A stretch of 64,000 bases of DNA from Prunus persica. Taxonomy: Eukaryota > Streptophyta > Magnoliopsida > Rosales > Rosaceae. Each line of letters begins with the position of its first letter. Position 1 is the first letter of the stretch. Under the pieces are notes generated by a model. That model saw only the letters and a list, made by a program, of their open reading frames with translations. It was not told the DNA's origin and made no database searches. This document shows, piece after piece, positions 10,226 to 21,667 of the stretch. Location of the stretch: assembly GCF_000346465.2 (NCBI RefSeq), contig NC_034011.1, positions 23,138,264-23,202,263 on the forward strand, given 5' to 3'. Both the position numbers and the translations under genes were made by a program.

Positions 10226-10440
10226 ATACGAGGGGTCGTTTGGTACGGAGGACTATTATGGATTGGACTAAATTCTGGGACTGTTTTGAATGGATTGGCC
10301 TAAGCTGGATTAAATACAAACCTACATTTGGTGGTATGTCGAACTAAGAAGCTGGATTGTAAAAATAGTGAAGACCTATATTTGGTGTTGAGTCGGACTA
10401 AAAAATAATTATTTTAATATTTAAATTTAATAATTTTTAG
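10226..10440. repeat. Possible terminal region of a DNA transposon/MITE
   Basis: GGGGTCGTTTGGTACGGAG starts a stretch that resembles the reverse complement of 33601-33650 (GGCCATGTTTGGTAGGCC) and has the look of plant transposon ends. No matching right terminus or target duplication could be fixed. Confidence 0.3.
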
Positions 10441-10699
10441 ATAATTAAATGTAATTTAATAAGATCTTAAAACTATGAACATACTTTCTAGATACCAAAT
10501 TTACATGTAGATGTCAAAGTCAGAATTTCTCCAAAAAGTCATAACAAATCAACAAAGATAGCATTCCAAAAATGCCATGAAGCCCATTCATAGCGATTTA
10601 CGAATGCCACTATATATGTAAATTTCAACACCCATTCAAGAATAAATAATAAAAATCAATACTCATGTAGGAAAATTTCATTTCACAATATAAGTGTGT

Positions 10700-13060
10700 T
10701 AGTATGAAAATTGTCTTGGTATTTCTAAGACTCTAGCATAGGTCGGGAATTAGTGTGTGAATATCTATTACTGGAAGTTTTGGAGCAACACATTCAATCT
10801 CGGATTTTCAAAGTGTGACTTGACTGATATCAGAAAACTGATTTCAGGTAAATCATGATATAATCACGCATTCATTATAGGATTCCTAGTTAGAGTTATT
10901 TTAACTCAAGTACTTTTTTGTTAGTCCTATTTTTAATAGGATTAGATTTTATCTCTTGAGATTACTTTCCTAGTTGGACCTTATTTTGGTTTATGTTAAA
11001 ATATCCTTTTTCATCTTTGACTTGGAGAGCACGTTCTATTTGGTTTAATTATTTCATTATGTCTGCTCAGTTGGGAGGATGAATAGTCTCAAGTCATTCA
11101 TGTAGAGACACTGAGACAGATGTGTAGGTGCTCTATAGAAGATGAAGTCCATTGAATGTGATCAACTCTAGAATTCTTGTATGGAAGTCTTACTCACAAG
11201 TGTCAAACAAAGAATTATAAGTTGTGATAATGCAAATTAATCCTTAGACCTGAGACATCACAGTTGTCTTGTGTACATGTTGTTTTTCTTTGAGAGTACT
11301 ATACGGTCGTATCAAAATGATGTGACACAAAGGTGTTCTTCAGGATTCTCAGCGTGTACGCAGAGACAAGTGAATGTACAACAATGAATCTCTGCTCATA
11401 GTAAGAAGAGATAATACTCTAAAGATATGATTCGTGAATCTTTGGCTAAAGTATTGGATGGAAATTGAAACAAGAATGTTTGCAATTTCATCAAATTGAA
11501 TCATATAATCAAGAGATGTCATTTTAGGGATTTTGACACAAGTTTACCATATCTCGAGAATATAACATAGAGTATTGAATTAGAGAAGGATCGAATTGCA
11601 TTGTAATCACAAACTGACTAAGTTCTCTAAATGAATTCTTTTTAGCTTGGGTTGCCATGACATACTGCTAGGTGTCACTCATGGCTTGTGGAAGCCCTGT
11701 AAGAACTAATTATAATAGCCTTCGCCAATAGGGAGAATTGTATGGAGGGATACAATTCACACTTGATTCAGAGTGAATCATTCATACCTACTGCCTCGCT
11801 AATTAGAACCTATAAGATCGCACGCCGAAAAGGAATCGATTGGGAAATTATGAAGAGAATGAATGATTTTGTGACTTGGTCAAAGTCAATGTGAAAGTCA
11901 AAGGTCAAAGTCAAAAGTCAATGGTCAAAGGTCAAACGATTGACCCGACACTTGACATGGTCAACTAAGAATGACCAGGACCAACACACTCGTTAGACAA
12001 GTGAGTGATTGAATTAGTCAAGTCACTAGAGTAATTAAATTGATTAGATTAATTTAATTATTCAATTAAAGTTATGAAACTTTAATTAAAGGTCCCATAT
12101 GACTTGAAATTCAAAAGGGATTTGACCATATGGACTTAGGCATATATGTGACACATTATAGGATTTGGACCAAGATAGCAAAAGATGACACACAAAAGGG
12201 GGGGTGTGGCTACACTAGGGCTTGGGGGCATTTTTGTCACTCTTGTGACATTTTTGATCCTAAGTGTGTAGCTATGGAATCCTATCATTCTAGGGTTTTT
12301 CAAGTTGGTGAAATTGGAAGAGAGAAAACATCAAGTTCTCTCTCCCTAACCCCTTGAATCTATCACATCAAGTGAAGGTGCTAGCACCACTCTTCACTTG
12401 TTGTATACTCATTCTCTCATCCCATTCAATTCTTGGTGAAGAGCTTTGGGGAGGTGCATATCTTTGTACCTATTTGGAGAGCTACAAGGCGGAGAATCAA
12501 CATCAAAGGGACCACTCCCTCTACTTGAACACCATTCTTGGTTTTAAGATTCGCTCCAAGGGTATGAACATCTTATCCTTCTCTCATATAGGATTTAGAG
12601 AGTCTTTGGTGCACACTTTCATAGACTTATAAAGATTGGGACCAAATGAGACTTGCACGAATCCCTAATTTATTTAATGCTTCCGCTGTTACTTTGATTT
12701 CATATTAGATATGGCATGCTAGGTGATTTCTACTCTCAAAGTTTGGTTGTAGAGTTTTTACAAATCTCTACACAACACCATTCCTAGAATATTCCTTTCG
12801 CCAAGACCATGGTAGCGGTTTTCCTCCGGCGAGCTTGAAGCAATTGTGACCAGTATTGCATTCAATATAAAGAGTGTCGAAAGATCATCCCGTGACAAAA
12901 GTTAAGTTACGAAGAAGTCGGTAAACATTATCTAGAATGTGTCTAGAATAAGTGTGTGAGTACTTCTTGTAATCATCGTTCTATAGTAGATTTGTGTTGA
13001 ACTGAGGAGTCCTGTGGATTTTCTCCAGATGTGGGGTTTTCCCACGTAAAATAATTCTTT
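10700..13060 (+). other. Long coding-less stretch, possible LTR remnant
   Basis: No gene is supported. Near 13000-13060 GGTTTTCCCACGTAAA and TTTTATTTTATGCTCATTGC resemble the 3' end of certain plant LTRs, so this 2.3 kb may be an old solo LTR. Termini and target duplication were not found. It contains the W-box cluster annotated separately. Confidence 0.3.
11878..11970. promoter_or_regulatory. Cluster of TTGAC/GTCAA (W-box core) motifs
   Basis: About ten GTCAA or TTGAC cores fall within 95 bases, mostly as GTCAAAG repeats spaced 6-13 bases. TTGAC(C/T) is the core bound by plant WRKY factors. Whether this is functional or just a simple repeat inside a retroelement is unknown. Confidence 0.5.
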
Positions 13061-14823
13061 GCGTGTTCTTTTATTTTATGCTCATTGCATTTTAGTATTG
13101 ATAAGCCATATCAATCCTGCTACCCAAGTTTATTTTTTGTTTATTGATTATAATTATGCACCCCCTCTAGGCATTCTTAATCATCCTACAGTTAATTTCA
13201 AAGTGAAATACATATTTACTCATTTGCCCTTACAAACTACTAATGCTTGGGCGTAATTGTAACTAGCATAAGTCTAGTATTTTGCTAGTTCTCTTCAGAA
13301 GTCGTGATCCAAAAGTTCCATTCATTGTCAAAATATAAGTGCAAGCAATGTAAGCCCTTGATGTCTTCTTCAGTCACCAAAAGCCAACTACCAATGTGAA
13401 AGAAAAAAAAATCTATCTTAAGTATGTGATTACATTTCATCAGGAAAGCTCACAATATAAGTTAGAAACCTAGTCAATTATGATCGTCCATGGAAAGTAA
13501 TTGAATACTGAACATAACAAGATAAAACTTTACTTCTTATTGCTTTGATTTTCAGTGAGGTCTGCATTTCTTTGGATTTTCACTCCATCTAAAAGTACCT
13601 GAATCCGGATTGTAAGAGACCAAACAATCAAAATCAACAAACTCATGTAAGGCTTAAAAGTCAATGTCAATTGCAGACATACAAAAAAATCTATCTCAAT
13701 TTGAATGTTAAGCACAAAGTGTATGATTCATATCACATATATGACTAATGTAATGTGACGAACCTCTTTGCAGAGCATTTGATGACACCACATCTTGCAA
13801 CTGAGCCAATTATAAGAGGCACTTCCAGCATCCAACAGAAAAGGGATTTACACTGAAGCAAGCACTAAGCTAACCAACTATGATTACACCATCAGCTTAA
13901 ACTGTGAAATTATGCATGGTTGCCTACACAAATTGTTTTGACCTCCAAACATGGGAAAATCTCTCAAGCATGCAAGTACACATATAACATCTCAAGTCTC
14001 GTAAAATAGAACTTTGCAGCTAAACGAATAATGTAATATGTTTTTCTTTGCATTAGAGATGACAAAAATAAATTAAATTGTTGGATGTTTTTCTTTGCAT
14101 TAGAGATGACAAAAATAAATTAAATTGTTGGATGTTTTTCTTCAAACATCCAATTGTTGGATAAATTAAATTAAATTAAATTTGGACCATGAAATAAAAT
14201 TTGGCACCATATGAGATACATGAAAAATTCAAAAATTTGGTCTTGCATCTATTTATTACAAAACAGGGGACAAGTTATTTAAAAGATAAGCTAGACTACT
14301 CAACACAACCACAAAAAAGACTAAAATTTGGCATGTTTTGGTGCCAAACCCATGACTAAGCATGTCATTAGACCTCCAATGAAGCAACTCTTGAGAAACT
14401 CACCACTACCTTTGTCTCGAATGCCCATGTGGTAGCCAAGATCAAAATCAAGAATTGCATTACCACCCCATTGCATAACCCAACTGAGTGCCACATTTTA
14501 GCAAACAGTTGGAGTGCATGTTGTGCTCTGGACTCTTCAAAGATTGAAACCTATTAATCTTATGAACAAAACCAATGGACTCTGACCCAGCAATAATGAC
14601 AACAAATTAAGACAAAGAAACAAGCAAATCTTATGTGCATTTGGGTTCAGGAATATGCGATGTCGCTGATATCCACAATTGAAAACCCACAAAGCCCACT
14701 TCATGTACAAACAGAGTCGTTCAATTGGTTGACGACCATGTTGTTCACATCATTCATAGACTCTGTAATTTCAGGTGGTCTGAAAACATCATTAGAAACA
14801 AGAAATTCACTCTTGCAATCAAT
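13060..14823. other. Unassigned AT-rich DNA
   Basis: No gene can be supported. A 46-bp unit starting TGTTTTTCTTTGCATTAGAG repeats twice at about 14040-14132, with a partial third copy. A frame near 14633-14836 runs into the copia LTR and shows no family features. Confidence 0.4.
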
Positions 14824-15051
14824 TGTCGATATCTAGATTTGAATTGAGAGAATGCGATAATTTATTGAATGGAAAGTGGCTTTTAAATAGCCTTACAGAA
14901 CAGAAAGCAGAAAAACACGATCCCATGACTAACAGTCCCTGAAGTCAAGGGATCCTCCTAAAGAAAAACTCAAACATTATCTACTTCCTTAAAACAAGGT
15001 TTATTGCAACTAAAACTAAACAACTTTAACAAATAGTAAATAACAACTTTT
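14824..15051 (-). repeat. 3' LTR of copia 2
   Basis: Matches 27876-28105 along its length with scattered substitutions. Its final two bases (CA) are displaced to 21272-21273 by the insertion of copia 1. Confidence 0.9.
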
Positions 15052-15285
15052 TGTTAAAATATGAATATGGTTTGAATGCATTAGGTTTAAATTATATTCT
15101 TCTCCATAAGGAGGTATATATAAAAGTTTACATGAGTGCTGTACAAGGAAATAGATACAGTAATCAATTGGGATAGTACCTCATAATTATACAAAGATTT
15201 GTCAACTAAATAAAATGGGAAAATAAATCCCTTAATTAATCAAGGAAATAAATCTCCTTGATTAATTAGGAGACTCACGTCAACA
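15052..15285 (-). repeat. 3' LTR of copia 1
   Basis: 234-bp TG...CA repeat, partner at 21107-21266; very similar end sequences to the LTR of copia 3 at 41104-41337 (TGCTAAAATATG...CCAACA), so these two elements belong to related families. Confidence 0.88.
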
Positions 15286-15297
15286 CCCCTCCTCAAG

Positions 15298-16625
15298 TTA
15301 GTGCATATATGTCACCAATGCCCAATTTGGTAAGTGAGTCATGAAATATTCTGCCAGTTGATCTTCTGATTTTACGAATGGTAGGTGGATGATCTTCTTC
15401 TCAATCTTCTCTTTGATAAAATGTGTATTCACTTCAACATGTTTGGTTCGATCATATTGAACTGGATTATAGGTAATGTCAATGGCTGACTTGTTATCAC
15501 AATGTAACTCAATTGGCTTTCCTGGCTTGAAACCCAATTTTGTCAACAGTCTTCTGTTCTATAGTAGTTCACAAACTCCGTGAGCCATTCCTCGATACTC
15601 TGCTTCTGCACTAGACCGAGAAATCACATTTTATTTTTTCACTTCGCTAAGTGACTAGATTACCTCCTATGAAGGTAAAGTAACCTGAAGTAAAGCATCT
15701 ATCAGTAATGGAGCCAGCCCAATCAGCATCTGTACATCCAACAACTTCGAGATCTCTATTTTTTGAGAACATTAATCCTTTCCTAGGTGCTGACTTTAAG
15801 TATCTTAAGATCCGATCAATTGCTTTCCTATGGGACACACTGGGTGATTCATCTCGATGGGTGTATCAGCGGGTTTGCATCCAAACATTTCTGTTTCAGT
15901 AAGCAGATCTAATACATACTTCATTTGAGATAGAAATATACTAGTTGTGGACCTGGCTACTTTAATTCCTATAAAGTACTTCAGATCACCTAAATCCTTC
16001 ATCTCAAATTCTTGAGACAAATACTTCTGCAGTTTCAGTGACTCTTATGTGTCGTTTTCAGTTACGACTATGTCATCCACATAAACAATCAATGCAGTAA
16101 GTCTTATTCCATCACGCTTCAAGAACAAAGTGTGATCTGCATTACTCTATATATATCCAAAATTCTTCATGGATTTAGTGAATCTGCCAAATCATGCCCT
16201 GGGGGATTGCTTTAACCCATATAATGATTTTCTGAGTTTGCAAACTTGACTCTCCTTGTCACGAGCTAATTTACATCCTGGTGGTAAGTCCATATATACT
16301 TCTTCTTCTAAGTCTCCAGGACTCTGATAGTTGTAATCTTGGCTACTGGGGCAAAGGTCTCTTGGTAGTCTATCCCATATCTTTGTGTGTACTCATTTGC
16401 CACCAATCTAGCTTTATATCTTTCAATGGATCCATCTACTTTGAGTTTCATAGTATAAATCCACCTGCATCCCATTGTTTTCTTTCCATGAGGTAATTGC
16501 ATGAGTTTCCATGTACCATTCTTTTGGAGAGCTCGCATTTCTTCATTTATGGCTTCTTTCCATTTTGGGTCTTCCAGTGCTTCAGTTACACTGTTGGGAA
16601 CATGTATGTCGACCAACTGTTTCAC
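15298..16625 (-). pseudogene. Copia 1 reverse transcriptase and RNase H, broken
   Basis: On the minus strand 16625-16308 gives the start of the copia reverse transcriptase ([42 protein letters not shown]). A frame change follows, then the active-site YVDD box near 16060, then FEMKDLGDLKYFIGIKVA (16020-15805), RNase H DADWAGSITD (near 15700) and the C-terminal HCDNKSAIDI and RTKHVEVNTHFIKEKI (15546-15298). At least three frameshifts or stops separate these blocks. The enzyme would copy element RNA into DNA; here it cannot be made whole. Confidence 0.85.
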
Positions 16626-17061
16626 AAAGTGTACCTGTGACTCTGATAATCTGCTGATGGATATATAATTGTTGATGAGATATTTTCCTTTGGCATTAAG
16701 ATCTGCTTCGTAGTGTACTGGAGGTTTGCCACGGTTCTTCCGTTTTGGAATCTGATATGCAGGCTTTGTGCCTTATGAAATCAAATTATCATGGGATATT
16801 TCATTAATGTTATCAGTTTCAGGACAAGATGTTACATGAATGACATTCTCAGCAGGTGAATGGTGTGGTACCGGAGCTAAAGAAGTCTCTGGAGTGGGCA
16901 AAATCTCATCAGTTTCCTCCTCCTGAGTTGGACAACAAGGAGACAACAGATTAGGTTGAGGCTGGTTTTCGGGGAGCGATCGGTCGCTTCCAAGCTGCGA
17001 CTAGTCATTTTCTGGTACAGTTAGAAACGACCAGTCCTTATCAGGCTACGACTGGTTGCTT

Positions 17062-17882
17062 TCAACATGTGATCGGTTCTTTCAGGTTGGGACGATTCTG
17101 GAGAAAAAACATCGAAAATTTGAGAAGTGTTGGTGTCGCAATTTTCCTCATATTCAGCTGAAAAATATATGTTGTTTTCTCGAAACACAACATCCATAGA
17201 AGTATAGATTTTCTAAGTAGGAGGATGATAACACCGGTATCCTTTTTGATGAGGTGCATAGCCAATGAAAACATACTTTTCGGCTCGAGGATCCAATTTG
17301 CTTCATTGGTGATCATGTAAGTGGACAAATACAACACAACCAAAAATTCAGGGTTCTAGATTTGGGGTGGGAGGTGTTTGGATATGGTGGTGAAGTGTTT
17401 GAAGTGGTGTTTGATAATTTAAGATACTGGTGGGAATCCGATTGATAAGGTATGTTGTAGAGACAACTCTTCGCCCTAAAATTATTGTGGCATATTGGCA
17501 CCAAAGAGAGAGGCACGAATGACTTCCAATAAGTGTCTGTTCTTTCTTTCAGCCACCCCATTTTGTTGGGGAGTGTAAGGGCATGAGCTTTGATGTATGA
17601 TGCCCTGATCTTGTAAGAACTGGTTAAGATCATGGTTAAGAAATTCTCTGCTATTTTCAGAACGAAGAACCTGAATTCTGGTATGAAACTGAGTATCCAC
17701 CATTTGATAAAATTGTTGAAACCTGGAACTGACTTCCCTTTTTTTTTTAGAAGGGAAACCCAAGTCATGCGTGTGTAATCATCTATAAATGTGACAAACC
17801 ATTGCGCCCTTGCCGGAGTGGCAATTTTACCAGGTCCCCAAACATCAGAATGAACAAAGGAAAATGGAACCAAATGTAACAC
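17062..17882 (-). pseudogene. Copia 1 integrase fragment, interrupted by LTR insertion
   Basis: The minus frame enters the integrase core at VPFSFVHSDVWGPG, directly beside the junction at 17875. VTFIDDYTRMTWVSLL follows, then a frameshift near 17740, then IQVLRSENSREFLN and QQNGVAERKNRHLLEV. The second catalytic aspartate, normally in a SDNGxE-type motif, reads as glutamate (SENSRE). The region to 17062 gives the integrase C-terminal part with further frame changes. The N-terminal zinc-binding part is missing because the long LTR starts here. Confidence 0.8.
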
Positions 17883-18164
17883 CCCGACTCCAAATTTAAT
17901 TAACTATTTAATTTATTAAGTGAAATTACAAATTTACCCATAGGGTAAGGGTAATTTGGTCTTTTTTAAATCCCGAAGGATTTTGCGACATCGAGTGATA
18001 TAGTGGCGTAGGTCATACTGAGATGAGTCCATAGACATGCGGTAGGCTTGAATCGGAGTTGTAACGAAGAAATGGCGACCAAAAGAAGTCCAGTGACAAA
18101 CTTGTAAATATTTCAAATTTGGGAGTAGAAAAATCAGAAACCTTTTTTCTCTCTCCTCCATGCG

Positions 18165-18204
<40 letters not shown>

Positions 18205-20552
18205 AGCCTCTCTCTTTCTCCGACGTCCTCTCCCTTTCTCTTCGATTGTCTCAACTCAGGTCACGACAAGGGCTGGCGCTAGTCTTGTTCGAACCGGCTC
18301 GACCTCACCGTTCAAACCCACCCGTTTTCCTGACTGGAAAAACTTGAATCCTGCCGGCAATATCGACTAGTTCAATCAGAGATTTTTCCTGTTGTTGCGC
18401 CGCTGCCTCCGCCGCTCGATCTCGGTGAAAAAGGTGAGGGTTCTTCCTCTTTTTACTTGCTCTAGCTGTTTCTGGGGTAGGATTGGATCGATTTTTCGTG
18501 TAGGAGAATGATTTCGAAAACATAGGTTTTGGCTGAATTTCAAAGGGAAATTACAGCCGGTTGCCTTCCGAATTGGACCTCCTCGTAGTTGAATAAATTG
18601 ATCCTCGCCTCGAGTAGTATCTAGGGTAGAAAGGGAGAATCACAGTATGGAGTTTTTCCGTCGTCGAAAATTACTCTACACACCCATACGCTGGCGGCGC
18701 TTGGGCAAGGTGATGAGGCCACATTTTTATCTTGTTGTAATCCTTGTGTTGTCACGAGAGCGTAGGTGTGCTCGGATTTCAATTTGGACGTCGTTTAACT
18801 AACGAAAGAATTTCGCATATTGTGCGTTATCCGGGTTCAATAGGTTTTGACCGTTGGATCGCTTCCAAATTAAAATATGTTAATTTAGGCTCTCCTAGAA
18901 TCGTGTAGGATTTCGTGGATCGTGAATCGGAACCCCGGATGTTCCGTTTCAATAATTCAAAGTTGTGGTTTATGATAACCGTCATTTTCTGATTAAACTT
19001 TCAAGACGTAATTCCTAACTCGTAGTCAGACCTTAGAATACTTCGTTCGACGTGCACGCACTGGGAACATGGAGAAATTAGTATTTAATTTGTGGATTCT
19101 ATTTCAAAGTGATTTTATATTAATTGAGGGTTCGTATCTCAAAATAGGTGCTCCAACCTCTCGTACCTAGCAGGCGGGACCCTCCCAGGGTCGGGCAGCT
19201 TGGGACTATTTGTGAGTGGGCTTTGTTTTCAATCATACGCATGGTTTTATTGATGAAATATTTATGCATATGTTTTAAATGGTATATGGGATATAATATA
19301 TATTTGGTTGTTGAATTTGATGTTCTTATAAGCTTTGGTTATATATTTTGGGTTTCAACATATTTGGGTATCATGAGTATGTTTTTATGGATTTTTGGGA
19401 AATTCTATCTATATTGAATATGTGTGGGGTACTTGGGTTGTTGAGGTTAGATTGTGGAAGAATTTGAGTATGAGGGGTTGTTGAGAGGAGATGTATGATT
19501 ACACCATGTAAGTACCATCCCTTAATTATTAGTCTCACAAGTGGCATTGGTAGTTCCGGCGTGTGAGACACTTCCCATATGTAGCGTTGGTAGTTCCGGC
19601 GTATGGGAACACTATGTACATTGCTTGGAATCATCACACATGGCATTGGAAGTTCCGGTGTGTGATGATGTAGTCTGTGCACGTAGGACTTAGTCATGGA
19701 GCTACACGTGGCGTTGGTATTTCCAACGTGTGAGTTATGGAGTTTCATCCCCTGGTTGGACCACTCATCCCTAGGCATAGGATAGCACCTGAAAATCCTG
19801 CGGGCTAGCCAAACAATCCCCCGGTTGGATTGTTTCCCCGGTACCTAGGTAGTGTGATAAGTATATTGTATATTTATATTTATATATTTATATCTGTATA
19901 TAGGTGTGAGTGTAAAGCAATTAGAGTATATGTAGTGGGTTGGGAAGAGCAGTATAATTTTGGGAATGAAGTTTATGGATTGAGTTTTGTGGTTTTAAAA
20001 GGGTTTCAAAGATTAATGGTTTTGAATATTAAATATGAGTTATGAATCTGCATGCTTTGGGTATTATTTTTACACGGTGGGGTTATTATGTTGTTTTAAA
20101 TGCAAACTTTGTTTTTGTTCACTCACATGTTTTCTGTTTTGGGCCCCCCAGACAGTAGTCGCTTAGAGGAGAATTTCAAGCCGTGTTCAAGACCTCGAAT
20201 CGTGATCACCACTAGATTAGACTTCGAGTAATTTCTTTTTACTCAGCTGGTTGTCCTTGTAAACTAAATTCAGTAGATGCTCTGTTATTGCCCATGTTAG
20301 GTTTTATTTGTGAGGGCGGAGGCCATTTGGGGTTTATTGTAAAATGTTGAATGCATGCTGCTGGTTGAGATTATTTTGTGATTGTTATGTAGGTTTAATT
20401 TTGTTGGGTTTGTTCAATTTAGAGGGAAGACTCTACCAAAATTTTGGTAGAATGTCTCGGGTTTTTAGTAAGTGGGCTTGGCATCGGGGTGATGTCGGAA
20501 TTAAGACGGGATTCATCCCAATTTCTGAGAAAATTCGTGGCGGGTCCTGTTA
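17875..20552 (+). repeat. Long LTR of the TGTAACA group
   Basis: About 2.68 kb, no ORF of note, with a (CT)n tract at 18169-18201 and a hairpin series at 19532-19731. Shares with 22386-24925 the order: GTAGACATGCGGTAGGCTTG motif, CT tract, TTTTTCCG..GTCG motif, CGCATATTGTGCGTTATCCG motif, hairpins, and the TTTTTAGTAAGTGG motif. The terminal CA is mutated to TA. Confidence 0.75.
19532..19731 (+). repeat. Variable-stem, conserved-loop hairpin series
   Basis: Four hairpins: GTCTCACA/TGTGAGAC (19532/19562), TTCCCATA/TATGGGAA (19572/19602), ATCATCACACA/TGTGTGATGAT (19630/19659) and ACACG/CGTGT (19704/19727). All loops are variants of TGGCGTTGGTAGTTCCGGCG. Stems have no common sequence yet pair perfectly. 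Confidence 0.8.
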
Positions 20553-20896
20553 AGCTTGGTATTAGGGCCACTCTGTTGTGTGGTGCGAGTGTATCGACGA
20601 GGACGTCGGGCCCCTAAGGGGGTGGAATATAACATCCCACATCGACCAACGGAGAGGGGGTGATATGCCTTATATGTACATGCCCACCTCCATCTAGCAC
20701 AAGGCCTTTTGGGAGCTCACTGGCTTCGGAGTCATGGGAACTCCGAAGTAAGTGAGTTGGGGCTAGGGTAATCCCAGGATAGGTGACCTATTGGGAAGTT
20801 GTTCGTGAGTTCCCAAAGACAAAACCGTGAGGGCAGAGAGGGCGGTCCAAAGAGAACAATATCGTGCTACAGCAGAGCCGATCTCGGGATGTGACA
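20553..20896 (+). mobile_element. Cassandra TRIM: internal domain plus 3' LTR
   Basis: Primer site for initiator Met tRNA at about 20557-20570, short internal domain with GAGGACGTCGGGCCCC, purine tract before 20628, then an LTR of about 269 bp (20628-20896) starting TATAACATCCCACATCG and ending GATCTCGGGATGTGACA. Kalendar and co-workers described Cassandra as TRIM retrotransposons whose LTRs carry 5S rRNA sequence and its pol III promoter. Here the 5' LTR is missing, replaced by a long LTR of another group, so the copy cannot be mobilised as a normal Cassandra. Confidence 0.8.
20711..20814 (+). ncRNA. 5S rRNA-like domain in the Cassandra LTR
   Basis: GAACTCCGAAGTAAGTGAG matches the box A region of plant 5S rRNA (GAACTCCGCAGTTAAGCG), with one base lost. 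CCCAGGATAGGTGACCTATT matches the box C region (GGATGGGTGACCTCCTGGGA), and TGGGAAGTTGTTCGTG matches the 3' arm. It is an element-borne relic, not a 5S gene of the ribosomal array. The missing T in box A may weaken TFIIIA or pol III use. Confidence 0.8.
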
Positions 20897-21106
20897 TGAG
20901 ATGTGATATGAGAAGGTGAGGAATTTGATGTATGAATTGGATTTAAGAGGTATGTGTATAAGATTTGAGGGTAGGGATTTGGATAAAAGGATTTGAGGAC
21001 GTTAGATTTGAGGGATTTGGATTTGGGGAAAATTATGAGGAATTTGATTTAGGGTTTTGGATTTGAATATGAGAAATTTGACATAAGATCGATTGCTCTA
21101 ACACCA

Positions 21107-21266
21107 TGCTAAAATATGAATATGGTTTGAATGTATTAGGTTTAAATTATATTCTTCTCCATAAGGAGGTATATATAAGATTTTACATGAGTGCTTTACA
21201 AGGAAACCGATACTGTAATCAATTAGGATAGTATCTCCTTGATTAATTAGGAGACTTACATCAACA
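21107..21266 (-). repeat. 5' LTR of copia 1 (internally deleted)
   Basis: Matches 15052-15285 at both ends but lacks about 74 bp between GGATAGTA and TCTCCTTGATTAATTAGG. Confidence 0.85.
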
Positions 21267-21273
21267 GTTTTCA

Positions 21274-21284
21274 CCCTCCCTTAA
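21274..21284 (-). promoter_or_regulatory. Polypurine tract of copia 2
   Basis: On the minus strand AAGGGAGGGTG ends against the CA-terminated LTR edge at 21272-21273, which confirms that the CTTTT..GTTTT break is an insertion into the LTR end. Confidence 0.75.
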
Positions 21285-21667
21285 ATTGAAAAGCAATTAA
21301 GTTTTGAATTTAAAGACAAACTTCAACAGATCCTCAGCAATGTCCACATCTTTACGAATGCCTCCAACTTTAATGGCTTAGGATATTAGCAACCTGCATA
21401 TTGCTTGGACAGTGCTCTAACTCAATTACTTCATTTTTGACAAGATCTCAAAGGAAATGGAATCTGACATCAATGTGCTTGCTCCTCCCATGCATTACTG
21501 GATTTCTGGATAGCTTAGTAATAGAGCTCTTGTCACAAAAAATTCACAGTAGGCCTATCTTGATTAAAACACAATTCTACGAGCAACCTTCTTAGCCAAA
21601 CAACTTGACAGGCACTTGAAGTTGCAGCTATGAATTCAGCTTCTGTTGTAGAGAGAGTGACAACTTG

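Larger units (their letters stand above)
17875..20896 (+). mobile_element. Long LTR fused to a Cassandra-type TRIM
   Basis: The block starts TGTAACACCCCGAC at 17875 like the other long LTRs here and follows that family to GGGTCCTGTTA at about 20552. Sequence of a second element follows without a break: primer site TTGGTATTAGGGCC, a short internal domain, purine tract CCTAAGGGGGTGGA and a 3' LTR that contains a 5S rRNA-like stretch and ends GGGATGTGACA at 20896. No target duplication is visible (CCAAA left, TGAGA right). The join falls at the primer site, which both elements share, so template switching or recombination there is the simplest inference. Confidence 0.7.
15052..21266 (-). mobile_element. 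Copia element 1, nested in copia 2 and lacking gag
   Basis: LTRs begin TG(T/C)TAAAATATGAATATGG and end CAACA: 15052-15285 (234 bp) and 21107-21266 (160 bp, an internal stretch missing). On the minus strand a primer site TGGTGTTAGAGC follows the right LTR and a purine tract AACTTGAGGAGGGG precedes the left one. Target duplication is CTTTT at 15047-15051 against GTTTT at 21267-21271, one mismatch, inside the end of copia 2's LTR. Integrase, reverse transcriptase and RNase H are recognisable but broken; gag and protease are absent, only about 200 bp remaining between the primer site and the LTR/Cassandra insertion. The loss probably accompanied that insertion or a later deletion. Confidence 0.88.

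Noticed and set aside
14633..14836. Open frame next to copia 2 as a host exon
   Set aside because: It runs into the LTR and shows no domain; a host exon cannot be supported.
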